A stretch of 64,000 nt of DNA from Christensenellaceae bacterium (lineage in GTDB: Bacteria > Bacillota > Clostridia > Christensenellales > UBA1750). The first letter of the stretch is position 1; the number at the start of each line of letters is the position of its first letter. Below, piece after piece: positions 24,014 through 31,717 of the stretch. Below the pieces are notes generated by a model. The model saw only the letters and a list, made by a program, of their open reading frames with translations, made no database searches and had not been told where the DNA came from. The stretch covers positions 1-64,000 of the forward strand of contig JAITGM010000007.1 in assembly GCA_031280685.1 (NCBI GenBank), given 5' to 3'. The translations under genes were made by a program, and so were the position numbers.

Positions 24014-24982
24014 CTATTTCACGCTGAAAGTAGCGTAAAATTCGGTCTTCTGGCGGATCAACTCCCGGTCGAAATCCCCGGTGCGCAAGAAGTCCATCGT
24101 CATTTGGTAGTCGGGGATCGAGGCCCTGCCGCCTATGCCCATGCACTTAATCGCCGCCACCGCGTTGGCAAAACGCGCGCTTTCGCCCGGATCCATGCCG
24201 CGCATCAGGCCGTTGAGGTAGGCTCCGTGGTAAACGTCGCCCGCGCCGAGGGTATCCTGCACCGTAATTTTATGCCCTGGCACATAGCGGTAGCCGCCCC
24301 GCCAAAGCGCGGCGCAACCACGATCACTGAAGGTAAAGACCACGATCTCGGGCCCCAGTTTTTGCAGGCTGCGCAGGTTCACTTCATAGTTCTCGCTGCC
24401 ACCGAAGAGCGAGCGGTAGTAGAACTCGGAGCCCACAAAAATATCGATCTTAGGCACGATGGCGTGCATTTCTTCCGAGTATTCGTCGCCGTCGATGTAG
24501 GTTTTGCCGCCTGCCTCGTGCATCCAGTCGCAAAGGCGGTGCGTCAGGGCATTCGCCTGCTCGATGAAAAGGACTTTATGCGAGCACAAAAAGGCCTTGT
24601 CTACATCCTCCAGCGTGTAGGGCCTGCAAGCAGGCCCATGGTTGATGATGTTGCGCCCCTTGGTGACTGGATCCGAAAGGATGACCGAAAAGGCGGTCTT
24701 GCCATCCACGATCAGGCGAGAGGTATCAACCTGATAGCGGCCAAAGTCCTTCACCAGGAACTGGCCGTAGCTGTCGCCGCCGATGATGCCGGTCATCGCG
24801 CTGACGCCCCCAAGCTGCCCATAGGCCGCCAGCCCGGTGGAAACCTTGCCGCCGCCCTGCCAACTCGTCGCGACGATGTGCGCGCCCTCGTCCTTTTGCG
24901 TGGGCAAGTGGTCTGTGTTCACCAAAAAGTCCATAAAAGGCGTGCCGTGGGCCACCACGGCACGGGTTAAAAGCTCGGTCAT
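24014..24982 (-). CDS. PfkB-family (ribokinase-like) carbohydrate kinase
   Basis: The protein has 322 aa from ATG 24982. The GGGAGG ribosome site is rather far (about 13 bases), so a slightly different start is possible. The N-terminal sugar-binding loop has SWQGGGKVSTGLAAYGQLGG. The C-terminal PfkB signature DTLGAGDVYHGAYLNGLM carries the catalytic Asp and the anion hole. It phosphorylates a sugar or nucleoside with ATP. It is first in an operon with the sugar isomerase, behind the promoter at 25025-25053. The specific substrate is not predictable. Confidence 0.9.
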   Translation of the reverse strand: MTELLTRAVVAHGTPFMDFLVNTDHLPTQKDEGAHIVATSWQGGGKVSTGLAAYGQLGGVSAMTGIIGGDSYGQFLVKDFGRYQVDTSRLIVDGKTAFSVILSDPVTKGRNIINHGPACRPYTLEDVDKAFLCSHKVLFIEQANALTHRLCDWMHEAGGKTYIDGDEYSEEMHAIVPKIDIFVGSEFYYRSLFGGSENYEVNLRSLQKLGPEIVVFTFSDRGCAALWRGGYRYVPGHKITVQDTLGAGDVYHGAYLNGLMRGMDPGESARFANAVAAIKCMGIGGRASIPDYQMTMDFLRTGDFDRELIRQKTEFYATFSVK

Positions 24983-25024
24983 CGCGAAAAACCATCCTCC
25001 CACATCATAAACGCTATATGAGGG

Positions 25025-25053
25025 AGTATAGCATGGCTTTCACCGGCCCGCAA
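25025..25053 (-). promoter_or_regulatory. Sigma-A promoter of the kinase/isomerase operon
   Basis: Minus strand: TTGCGG, 17 bases, TATACT. It is back to back with the attenuator promoter on the plus strand (25077). Confidence 0.75.
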
Positions 25054-25076
25054 TCTTCTTTTAACATTCGCGGGGA

Positions 25077-25105
25077 TTGACGGTTGCGCCCGAATCCTGT
25101 ATGAT
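25077..25105 (+). promoter_or_regulatory. Sigma-A promoter of the leader-ORF/acetate-transporter unit
   Basis: TTGACG, 17 bases, TATGAT. Transcription should begin near 25112, 12 bases before the ribosome site of the 37-codon ORF. Confidence 0.85.
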
Positions 25106-25134
25106 TCCCCGCAATAGGATTTTGGAGGTATCCC

Positions 25135-25248
25135 ATGCTTTCCTTCCTGCCGCTGATTCTTAGAACGTTTTTGGTTGGACGAATTACCATCGCCCTTCTA
25201 ATTGCCATTCCCTTTTTTTCACGGCGGACTGCGTGGGTCACAAGCTAG
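25135..25248 (+). CDS. 37-residue leader peptide (putative attenuator ORF)
   Basis: The ORF is not in the track. ATG 25135 has GGAGG 6 bases upstream and the TAG is at 25246. The peptide is very hydrophobic in its middle (LVGRITIALLIAIPFF, with 7 Leu and 5 Ile in 37 residues) and ends SRRTAWVTS. It has its own near-consensus promoter and is followed 20 bases later by a terminator. Codons 28-34 overlap the bases that can pair with the terminator's 5' arm. That placement suggests a leader peptide whose translation state decides read-through into the transporter gene. A small membrane peptide or type I toxin is the alternative. Confidence 0.6.
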   Translation: MLSFLPLILRTFLVGRITIALLIAIPFFSRRTAWVTS

Positions 25249-25317
25249 TCTCCCTTCACCCAAGGCAAAATAACGCGTCCGCCGCGAAAGGGTTTCGTGG
25301 CGGGCGCGTTTTATTTT
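25217..25317 (+). promoter_or_regulatory. Candidate transcription attenuator: antiterminator strand plus terminator
   Basis: The terminator is AACGCGTCCGCCGCGAAA (25272-25289) paired with TTTCGTGGCGGGCGCGTT (25293-25310), with TTTTATTTT overlapping its end. Upstream, TTTCACGGCGGACTGCGT (25217-25234) can pair with the same left arm over 16 bp with one mismatch and one bulge. The two structures exclude each other. The terminator ends 26 bases before the transporter ATG. Confidence 0.7.
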
Positions 25318-25342
25318 GAATTCTCAAAACGGAGGGGTTTTC

Positions 25343-25933
25343 ATGAGCAACACCACCCAACAGCGGCCTAGGGACTGGGCCAACCCAACCCCCGCGGGGC
25401 TCGTCGCACTGGCGGCAGCCTGCATGTGCTTCTTCGCCCTGTTGACGGGCTCCGTCAGCGTGGCCGCGATGCCGCTCATCGGCTGCTGGCTTCTCGGCGG
25501 CTTTCTCATTCAGGTCGTCGTGGGCCTGTTGGACCTAAGGGGCGGCAACCACGCGGGCGGCAACACCTTCTTGTTCTTCAGCGCCTTTTTCATGTTCGCC
25601 AGCGGGCTTGAGATGTTCCTCAAATACAACGCGATTCAGGCCGGCACGCCGCTGGACGGCAGGCTGGACGGCTTCGTTTGGCTTGCCCTGGCCATCGTGA
25701 TGCTGCTTTGGACGCCCGCGTTCTTCACAAAGCTCAGCCTGCTCTCCATCATCGTTTTGCTGGTCGATGTCGCGTTGCCCTTCATCGCCCTTAACGACCT
25801 TGGTCTGCTCCCGAAAGGCCTTTCGGCGGTTCCCGCCTATTCCCTGCTGGCTGCGGGCGCCGTGGCTCTCTATTTGAGCGGAGCCCTCGTCGTCAACACC
25901 GCCTTTGGCAAAAAGATCTATCCTCTGCCCTGA
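25343..25933 (+). CDS. GPR1/FUN34/YaaH (SatP-like) acetate uptake transporter family protein
   Basis: The protein has 196 aa. ATG 25343 has GGAGGGG upstream. The track start at 25316 falls at the end of the terminator. It contains the family's N-terminal motif NPTPAGLVALA and six hydrophobic helices, with FLIQVVVGLLDLRGGNHAGG and NTFLFFSAFFMFASGLEMF. These proteins move acetate or succinate across the membrane as hexameric channels or proton symporters. Here it is expressed through a leader ORF and a terminator, so its level should respond to a translational signal. It is the only structural gene of the unit. Confidence 0.9.
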   Translation: MSNTTQQRPRDWANPTPAGLVALAAACMCFFALLTGSVSVAAMPLIGCWLLGGFLIQVVVGLLDLRGGNHAGGNTFLFFSAFFMFASGLEMFLKYNAIQAGTPLDGRLDGFVWLALAIVMLLWTPAFFTKLSLLSIIVLLVDVALPFIALNDLGLLPKGLSAVPAYSLLAAGAVALYLSGALVVNTAFGKKIYPLP

Positions 25934-25950
25934 TTCCGCGGCTTCGAGAC

Positions 25951-25989
25951 ATCAAAGGGGGCCTCCCTTGCCGGAGAGGCCCCTTTGAT
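25951..25989. terminator. Hairpin between convergent transporter and hydratase genes
   Basis: ATCAAAGGGGGCCTC pairs with GAGGCCCCTTTGAT. There is no T run, but it separates two convergent stops. Confidence 0.65.
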
Positions 25990-25996
25990 CAAGCCC

Positions 25997-28225
25997 TTAT
26001 TGGCCGTAATAGTTAATCAGGCAACCGGCCAGAAGGATCTCGCTTTCGCCCGGACTCAAATCCGGCAGCGAGAGCGCGATTTCCTCCCTTTCGCCGCTTT
26101 CTTTGATGAGCGTCGCCGGGATTTTATCGGTCTTGCCTTCGATCAAAGCCTTGCGGATGCCCTTGATCGCCACAACGTCGCCCCGCGCGATGCCGCTCCG
26201 CGCCGCATCCTTGAGGATGAAGGGCAGCATGCCCCAGTTGACCACATTCGAGCGGTAGCGCTTCGTGGCATAGTCCCCGGCGATGTTGGCGCAGCCGCCC
26301 AGAACCCTTTGGCAGGAGGCTGCCTGCTCGCGGGCAGAGCCGTCGCCGGGCTTGAGCGCGAAGACCAGCGAACCAATCCCCGTATTTTCGGCCGCAAGGC
26401 CGGCCAGGCCGAGGAGTTTTTGGGCCTCGGCGTTCGGCGTACCCTCCCTGCGCGAACTCTCCGCCTTTTGCGCTTCGAGCGCGGCGGGCACATAGTCCGG
26501 ATCCTTGCGCGAGAGCGCGAACATCGAGAGCCGGATGGGGTTTGAGCGGTAGGACGAGGTTTCGCCGGAGGGAATCAGCTCGTCGGTCGTAGTGACTGGG
26601 TCGTAGATCGCGGAAGCGACCTTGAGCACATAGTTTTCGGGCAGGGCGATCTGGCTTGGCCAATCCGCGATGTTGGGTCCGAACTGCAGCTCCACGCTCT
26701 CGTCCGGCCTGCCCCAGCCGTCATAGACCCGCGAAGCGTAGGCCGCGTCGTCATATTCATAGGCGTAATCCGGCTCTTCGGGCAGCTCAAGCTCGTTGGC
26801 GGCGGTCAAAATCCCACCGTTCAACGCCGTCGCGGCGATCGATCTGGCGTCCATCAGCGCCACGTAGGCGAGCTGGCCTTCACCCGGCTTCGCACCCTCG
26901 CGCGAGGGGAAATTGCGGGTGTTGTGGCGGATAGAGAAGCCGCCGTTGGCCGGCGTATCCCCCGCGCCAAAGCAGGGGCCGCAGAAGGCCGAACGCAGCG
27001 TCGCCCCGGCGAGGGCCAGCTCGGTGGCGGCGCCGCTCTTCATCAGTTGGATGTGCTGGGGCTGGCTGGCCGGGTAAACCGAAAGCGAAAAGGCCCCGCT
27101 GCCGATGCTGCCGCCCTTGAGCAGGTTCGCGGCAAAGAGCAGGTTCTCGTAAGTACCGCCGGAGCAGCCGCCGATCACGCCTTGATCGACCTGGAAGCCC
27201 ATTTCGCCGAGCTTGGCGGTGAGGCTTGGCGGCTCCTTGCCCTTGATCATGGCCGAAGCCTCTTTTTCGACGCCTTGCAAAAGCTCCTTCGCCCTTTCTT
27301 TAAACTCGCGGATCGGGTAGGCGTTCGAGGGGTGGAAGGGCAGGGCGATCATGGGCTCGACGCTCGAGAGATCGACCTGGATCAGCCCGTCATAGAGCGC
27401 GCCGTCCTGCGCCTTAAGCTCCTTATAGCTTTCTTCGCTGCCATAGGCCTTGTACCAATCCAAAACCTTTTCGTCGGTTTCCCAAATCGAAGATAGGCAG
27501 GTGGTTTCGGTCGTCATCACGTCGATGCCGCTACGGAACTCCACGCTCAGCTCCGAAATCGCCGGCCCGATGAACTCCATCACCTTGTTTTTGACGAAGC
27601 CAGGCTCAAAAACCGCCTTGATGATGGCCAGGGCCACATCCTGCGGGCCGACGCCCCTCTGCGGCCTGCCCTTTAGGTGCACGGCGACCACGCCTGGGTA
27701 GGAAATATCGTAGGTCTTTTCGCAAAGCTGCTTGACGAGCTCCGGCCCGCCTTCGCCAATGCCCATGGTTCCCAAGGCACCATATCGCGTATGCGAATCC
27801 GAACCCAGGATCATCTTGCCGCCGCCCGCCATCTTTTCGCGCACATATTGGTGGATGACCGCCTGATGTGGCGGCACGAAAACGCCCCCGTACTTCTTCG
27901 CTGCCGAAAGGCCGAAGAGGTGGTCGTCCTCATTGATGGTACCGCCGACGGCGCAGAGGGAATTGTGGCAGTTGGTCAGCACATAGGGCAGCGGAAAACG
28001 CTTCATGCCGCTGGCTCGCGCAGTCAGGATGATGCCCACATAGGTGATATCGTGCGAGGCCATCCCATCAAAGCGGATGCGCAGCTCGTCCATGCAGCCC
28101 GAAGCGTTATGCGCCTGCAAAATACCATAGCTGAGCGTCTTTTCCCGCCCCTGCGCCCCCTCTTCAGCCCGCGAGAACGCGCCGCCTTTATAGAGAAACT
28201 TACCTTCTTTAAGCTGAACGGCCAA
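25997..28225 (-). CDS. Aconitase-superfamily hydratase (YbhJ-like, single-chain)
   Basis: The protein has 743 aa. The promoter -10 covers 28257-28262, so the track start at 28285 is impossible. A TTG at 28225 with GGGGGTGG 7 bases upstream gives MAVQLKEGKFLY, the usual beginning of this family. Aconitase features include LGSDSHTRYGALGTMGIGEG, IGGCSGGTYENL and CGPCFGAGDTPANGG. The single Cys and the CxxC pair are the three ligands of a 4Fe-4S cluster. It should add and remove water on a tricarboxylic or related hydroxyacid. It is not a canonical AcnA or LeuC and stands alone, with no isocitrate dehydrogenase or citrate synthase nearby, so the substrate is open. Confidence 0.88.
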   Translation of the reverse strand: MAVQLKEGKFLYKGGAFSRAEEGAQGREKTLSYGILQAHNASGCMDELRIRFDGMASHDITYVGIILTARASGMKRFPLPYVLTNCHNSLCAVGGTINEDDHLFGLSAAKKYGGVFVPPHQAVIHQYVREKMAGGGKMILGSDSHTRYGALGTMGIGEGGPELVKQLCEKTYDISYPGVVAVHLKGRPQRGVGPQDVALAIIKAVFEPGFVKNKVMEFIGPAISELSVEFRSGIDVMTTETTCLSSIWETDEKVLDWYKAYGSEESYKELKAQDGALYDGLIQVDLSSVEPMIALPFHPSNAYPIREFKERAKELLQGVEKEASAMIKGKEPPSLTAKLGEMGFQVDQGVIGGCSGGTYENLLFAANLLKGGSIGSGAFSLSVYPASQPQHIQLMKSGAATELALAGATLRSAFCGPCFGAGDTPANGGFSIRHNTRNFPSREGAKPGEGQLAYVALMDARSIAATALNGGILTAANELELPEEPDYAYEYDDAAYASRVYDGWGRPDESVELQFGPNIADWPSQIALPENYVLKVASAIYDPVTTTDELIPSGETSSYRSNPIRLSMFALSRKDPDYVPAALEAQKAESSRREGTPNAEAQKLLGLAGLAAENTGIGSLVFALKPGDGSAREQAASCQRVLGGCANIAGDYATKRYRSNVVNWGMLPFILKDAARSGIARGDVVAIKGIRKALIEGKTDKIPATLIKESGEREEIALSLPDLSPGESEILLAGCLINYYGQ

Positions 28226-28256
28226 AATCGTTCCACCCCCATGATTTAATACCCCC

Positions 28257-28285
28257 ATCGTATAAAAAATGATCGGAATCGTCAA
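28257..28285 (-). promoter_or_regulatory. Sigma-A promoter of the hydratase gene
   Basis: Minus strand: TTGACG, 17 bases, TACGAT. It decides the TTG start at 28225. Confidence 0.8.
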
Positions 28286-28457
28286 CTCCTTTTTCGAAAA
28301 GGCGCTCCTTCAAGGAAAGCGGCCGTTCTTTCGCCTAGTGGCTTGCGCTTTTTTCGCAGACCGCGCCATTTCGGACGGCCGGCACCTGCCAATTCGCCCC
28401 GCAGTCGCAAGCCACGCCTTCCGCGCGCCAAAACCCGCCGCGCTAGCTGCGTTCCTC

Positions 28458-28490
28458 GTCATCGCGAGCGGCAGCGAAGCGATTCAGCGC
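28458..28490 (+). repeat. Palindromic intergenic element, single arm (copy 2)
   Basis: GTCATCGCGAGCGGCAGCGA... is identical at 29 of 33 positions to the reversed right arm at 10541-10573. The matching second arm is decayed or lost. Confidence 0.75.
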
Positions 28491-28568
28491 GTTTCCTCCT
28501 TAAAAAAGCCTTTTGCGGAGCGGCCAGGTGCCAAACGCAGCCAAAGCAAACGGCATCAGGTTCAACGC

Positions 28569-28595
28569 TGGCGCCCGAATCGCAGCCTCGGGGGC
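28569..28595 (+). repeat. 27-base dispersed repeat, copy 2
   Basis: One mismatch to 6234-6260. Confidence 0.75.
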
Positions 28596-28627
28596 GGGTC
28601 CGGAGGTTTCCTCCGGGGGCGTCTGCA

Positions 28628-28669
28628 AAAGGCCCAGGCCGAACCCGCGGGTTCGAAGCCTGGGCCTTT
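28628..28669. repeat. Nested hairpin (12-bp stem around an inner perfect palindrome)
   Basis: AAAGGCCCAGGC pairs with GCCTGGGCCTTT. The loop is itself the 16-base palindrome CGAACCCGCGGGTTCG. Confidence 0.8.
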
Positions 28670-28846
28670 GCGGGCGTCAGCCGCGCGAAGCGCGGCGCCC
28701 GCCCCTTGGCGCGCGAACGCAGTGAGCGCGCCCCCGTTCCCGTCCACCCTCCGCCGCCTGGCATGGCGAAGCGCATGCAAAGAAGGGGCGAAAAGCGCGC
28801 AAAAAAGAGGGATAAAACCTCGTTTTTGCGCGATTTTGGAAAGATT

Positions 28847-30328
28847 CTAAAACTCCGTCGCCTTGTTGTAGATCACCAAGGGGCCTTCTTCCCCACCGTT
28901 GAGGCCTTGCAACTCGTCCGGCTGCAGGTGGAAGCGCTTGGCGACCTGCCAAATATCCTCATCCTGCGCTGGGTAATAGAGGAGCACGCCAGCTGCCCGG
29001 CTAAAGCTTCCTTCGCCCTCTTGCACATCCTCCACGAATGAGAGCCTGCTGCTCTCGAGCTGGGTGAAGTTCAACTGAAGGCCCAGCTGCAGCTCCACGC
29101 GGTCGCCGCCCATGAGGATTCCCTGGGCGCTATACACGCCCAGCGCGTAAGCGCCGCCCCAGTCGATGTTTGGAAAGGTATAGCGGAAGGGAATCTCTTC
29201 GGCATGGGCCGAAACCCCGAATCCATCGCCATAGAGCACCGTCGCCTCGATGATGCCCTCGCTGACCAGCTCGCCGCCCTCAATTTCAAAGCTCGTGGCG
29301 ATGGGCCTGGCCAGCACGGCGAGTACGCTGCCGCGAAAGCCCGGGATTTCAATCGGGTGGTTGAGGTTCAGGCTCTGCGAGAAGGCCCTGATGCCCCCCA
29401 CGAATTCCTGCTCGGCATTCTTTGCTTCTATGATGCGGTTATCGGCCGAGAAGATGTCTTCCAAGGCCGAGTATTCGGTCTGCGAGAAGGCTTCGGCGCC
29501 CGCCTGGAGGATGCACTCGATGCGAAGGGAATTTTCGCTCTCCCCCTGAACCGCTTCGGCGATCAGCTCGCGGGTTTCCGCGCTGGTGAGCAGATCCATG
29601 CCATAGCGCGCGCCGGGAACCTCGACGTTCATCGAAAACGGCAGGCTGAACTCCTTCACGTAGTAGGGGGCAGCCGCGGACGCCATCGCCACCTCAACGC
29701 GCACATTTCCGTCCAGCGTCACGCTGCCCGCGCCGATCACCGCGTTGCCCACCGTCGCCTTCGCCCCAGTGAAGAGCACCCGGGCGCCCTCTTCCTGCGC
29801 AAGGGGGAAGCTTTCAGAGAGCAGCACGCGCTGCCTGCCACCGCCCGCCCGGGTCAGCGCCACGGTTCTGGCATCGCGCCTGGCGACGCTGCCCGCCTCC
29901 TCGACGTTGGCGACGGTCTGCAGCGTCTTTTCCTCGATGAGCTGCGCCTCCAGGGCGATATCGGCGCGCACCGATAAGCGGCCGCCGGATTCCACGGCGT
30001 TTACACCTTCGATATAGCCCCAAACGCTCGGGCGCATCTTCGAATTCGCGTTTTCGATTTCGACCGCCGCGTTCAACGTCGTTTCCGCCTCGATGGCCTG
30101 CACTCGCCCCTCTGAATCGAGGTACAGGATCAGGAAATGCACGGCTGCGTCGGTCACGACGCGCCCGGCCTGCGTTTCCGCGCCCAAGATCTCGAGCGTC
30201 GCGGTCTTGTATAAGATGTTCACGTCGCGCTCGTTCCCCGGCAGCATCAAGGTGCCTTCCGCCCTTGCCAGCGCCTGCCCCATCCCGAAGGGCCGTTCAA
30301 CCTGAAGATTCTCCTTTAAAACGCGCAC
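28847..30328 (-). CDS. SPOCS (DUF3794) and LysM domain sporulation protein, SipL-like
   Basis: The protein has 493 aa. GTG 30328 has AAGGAGGGG about 9 bases upstream. Three repeated beta-rich SPOCS domains are visible: about 30-130 (VNILYKTATLEILGAE...), about 175-285 and about 320-435. A C-terminal LysM-like segment (YPAQDEDIWQVAKRFHLQPD, about 455-485) follows. In Clostridioides difficile, SipL has this architecture and binds SpoIVA on the forespore surface to build the spore coat, using its LysM domain. The same role is inferred here. It lies downstream of spo0A on the same strand, which fits a sporulation cluster. Expression is probably mother-cell-specific, but no promoter could be read. 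Confidence 0.85.
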   Translation of the reverse strand: MRVLKENLQVERPFGMGQALARAEGTLMLPGNERDVNILYKTATLEILGAETQAGRVVTDAAVHFLILYLDSEGRVQAIEAETTLNAAVEIENANSKMRPSVWGYIEGVNAVESGGRLSVRADIALEAQLIEEKTLQTVANVEEAGSVARRDARTVALTRAGGGRQRVLLSESFPLAQEEGARVLFTGAKATVGNAVIGAGSVTLDGNVRVEVAMASAAAPYYVKEFSLPFSMNVEVPGARYGMDLLTSAETRELIAEAVQGESENSLRIECILQAGAEAFSQTEYSALEDIFSADNRIIEAKNAEQEFVGGIRAFSQSLNLNHPIEIPGFRGSVLAVLARPIATSFEIEGGELVSEGIIEATVLYGDGFGVSAHAEEIPFRYTFPNIDWGGAYALGVYSAQGILMGGDRVELQLGLQLNFTQLESSRLSFVEDVQEGEGSFSRAAGVLLYYPAQDEDIWQVAKRFHLQPDELQGLNGGEEGPLVIYNKATEF

Positions 30329-30428
30329 AGCGCATCCCCTCCTTGCGGTTCTACCCCAGATATTTTCATATATACAGGGGCAGCGGCCCTGTTTAGAACC
30401 AAGTGGGCGGGGATTTTAAAGCGCCTTC

Positions 30429-31196
30429 TTAGGCCGAGCGCTCGATGACGAGCCTATCCGCGATCAGGGCGATGAATTCACCGTTGGTGGGCTTATCGGT
30501 TTTTAAATAGATACGGCTGCCGAAGAGCTGGTTGATGTTTTCAACCTGGCCTCTAGTCCAGGCCACGTCGATGGCGTGGCGGATCGCCCTCTCGACCTTG
30601 GAGGCCGAGGTGTTAAAGCGCCTTGCCACGGAAGGGTAAAGCTCCTTGGTGATCGCGTTGATGGTTTCCGGCGTTTCGACCACGGTTTTGATCGCCTCGC
30701 GGAGGAAGTGATAGCCCTTGATATGCGCCGGAATCCCCATCGAAAGGAAGATATTCGCAATGCGCTCATCGAGGGAATGGGTCACGGCCTGAATCGGGCT
30801 TGGGAGGGACTGAAGCGAGGCGCTCGGCGCGAACAAGTCGGCGATGCGCTGGCAAATGACCTCCGCGTCGAAGGGTTTGAGCATATAATAGTCCGCGCCA
30901 AGGCCCACGGCCCTTTGAATGAAATCATCGCGCATCAGCGCTGTCAGCACCACGATCTTGGGCTTTTTCCCAGGCAGTCTTTGGATGTTTTCAATCAGCG
31001 TAAACCCATCCATGATGGGCATCACCAGGTCGGTGACCAGCACGTCCGCAGGCCTTTCCTGCAGGATCTCAAGGGCGGCGGCTCCGTTGCCCACACTGCC
31101 GGCGACTTCCATGCCCGGCCGCTCTTTCAGGGCGTTTTCAAGCAGTTCACGCACAGCCGCGCTGTCGTCCACTAAAATAACCCGTTTGGATTCCAT
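30429..31196 (-). CDS. spo0A: Sporulation transcription factor Spo0A
   Basis: The protein has 255 aa. AGGAGGAA precedes the ATG. The receiver domain has the acidic pair D10/D11, the phosphorylated Asp in LVTDLVMP (D56) and the Lys in YYMLKPFD. A linker leads to the Spo0A-specific DNA-binding domain (about 145-255) with the recognition region SASKVERAIRHAIDVAWTRG. When phosphorylated by the relay or orphan kinases it binds TGTCGAA boxes and starts sporulation. One perfect box lies about 330 bases upstream of its own start, in line with known autoregulation. The presence of Spo0A identifies the host as a spore-former or a close relative of one. Confidence 0.97.
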   Translation of the reverse strand: MESKRVILVDDSAAVRELLENALKERPGMEVAGSVGNGAAALEILQERPADVLVTDLVMPIMDGFTLIENIQRLPGKKPKIVVLTALMRDDFIQRAVGLGADYYMLKPFDAEVICQRIADLFAPSASLQSLPSPIQAVTHSLDERIANIFLSMGIPAHIKGYHFLREAIKTVVETPETINAITKELYPSVARRFNTSASKVERAIRHAIDVAWTRGQVENINQLFGSRIYLKTDKPTNGEFIALIADRLVIERSA

Positions 31197-31415
31197 GAAT
31201 CATTCCTCCTGCATTTCCAGCCGCCCTTCATTCCACTTTATGGGGCTTTGGGCCGCAAAAGCGCGACTTGCGGGCTGGATTTTGGTGCCGGCCAACACGA
31301 TTGTGGCTTAAGCTACCCCGAGTTTATCGTTTTCTGTCATTCCAGTCAACGATTTCTCCCCTTTATCCTTCTCGCATTCCGCGCATTCAAAGCGCAAACT
31401 GTCATTTCCGCTTAA

Positions 31416-31445
31416 AAAATATCCTTAATCAATAAGCGTTTTCAA
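31416..31445 (-). promoter_or_regulatory. Possible spo0A promoter
   Basis: Minus strand: TTGAAA, 18 bases, TATTTT. Overlapping it, AAGGATAT followed 10 bases later by GAAAT resembles a weak sigma-H promoter. Either reading is tentative. Confidence 0.35.
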
Positions 31446-31525
31446 TCGTTTTTACAGAAATCAGCGAGTTTTCCGGGGAAATATCGAGGACGTATTCGTT
31501 CAAAATCATCCGAAGTTCATGTTTA

Positions 31526-31532
31526 TTCGACA
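31526..31532 (-). promoter_or_regulatory. Spo0A-binding box (TGTCGAA)
   Basis: A perfect 0A-box core on the minus strand, upstream of spo0A. A 7-base match can occur by chance, but position and AT-rich setting support it. Confidence 0.5.
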
Positions 31533-31663
31533 GAACCATTCAATATTTCATTCAATTATCGCCTTTTCGTTCAAGCAATACCCCATAAATCGCGCGCGCA
31601 ATCCATTTTGCGCATTAGGAATATACAGGATACGCAAAAAATGCTCTTTTCCTTCATTTTCCG

Positions 31664-31695
31664 CAAAAAAACGTGCGCAGCGAGGCGCTGCGCAC
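31664..31695 (-). terminator. Terminator of glpK
   Basis: Minus strand: GTGCGCAGCG and CGCTGCGCAC form a perfect 10-bp stem followed by TTTTTTT. Confidence 0.92.
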
Positions 31696-31717
31696 AGCCC
31701 GTAACCCCAAATGGTTT

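Larger units (their letters stand above)
28286..28846. other. Non-coding intergenic region built of palindromic repeats
   Basis: About 560 bases with no credible gene. It contains a second arm of the 10471 element (28458-28490), a second copy of the 27-base block (28569-28595), a TCCGGAGG/CCTCCGG hairpin near 28600, a nested hairpin (28628-28669) and GGCGCGC/GCGCGCC around GAACGCAGTGA near 28709. ORFs in the track run over these palindromes in both directions and are artefacts. Confidence 0.75.
31197..31663. other. AT-rich regulatory region upstream of spo0A
   Basis: About 470 bases, clearly AT-richer than the surroundings, with no credible ORF. It holds the features listed separately (possible promoter at 31416-31445, 0A box at 31526-31532). 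Long upstream regions with several promoters are normal for spo0A. Confidence 0.6.
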
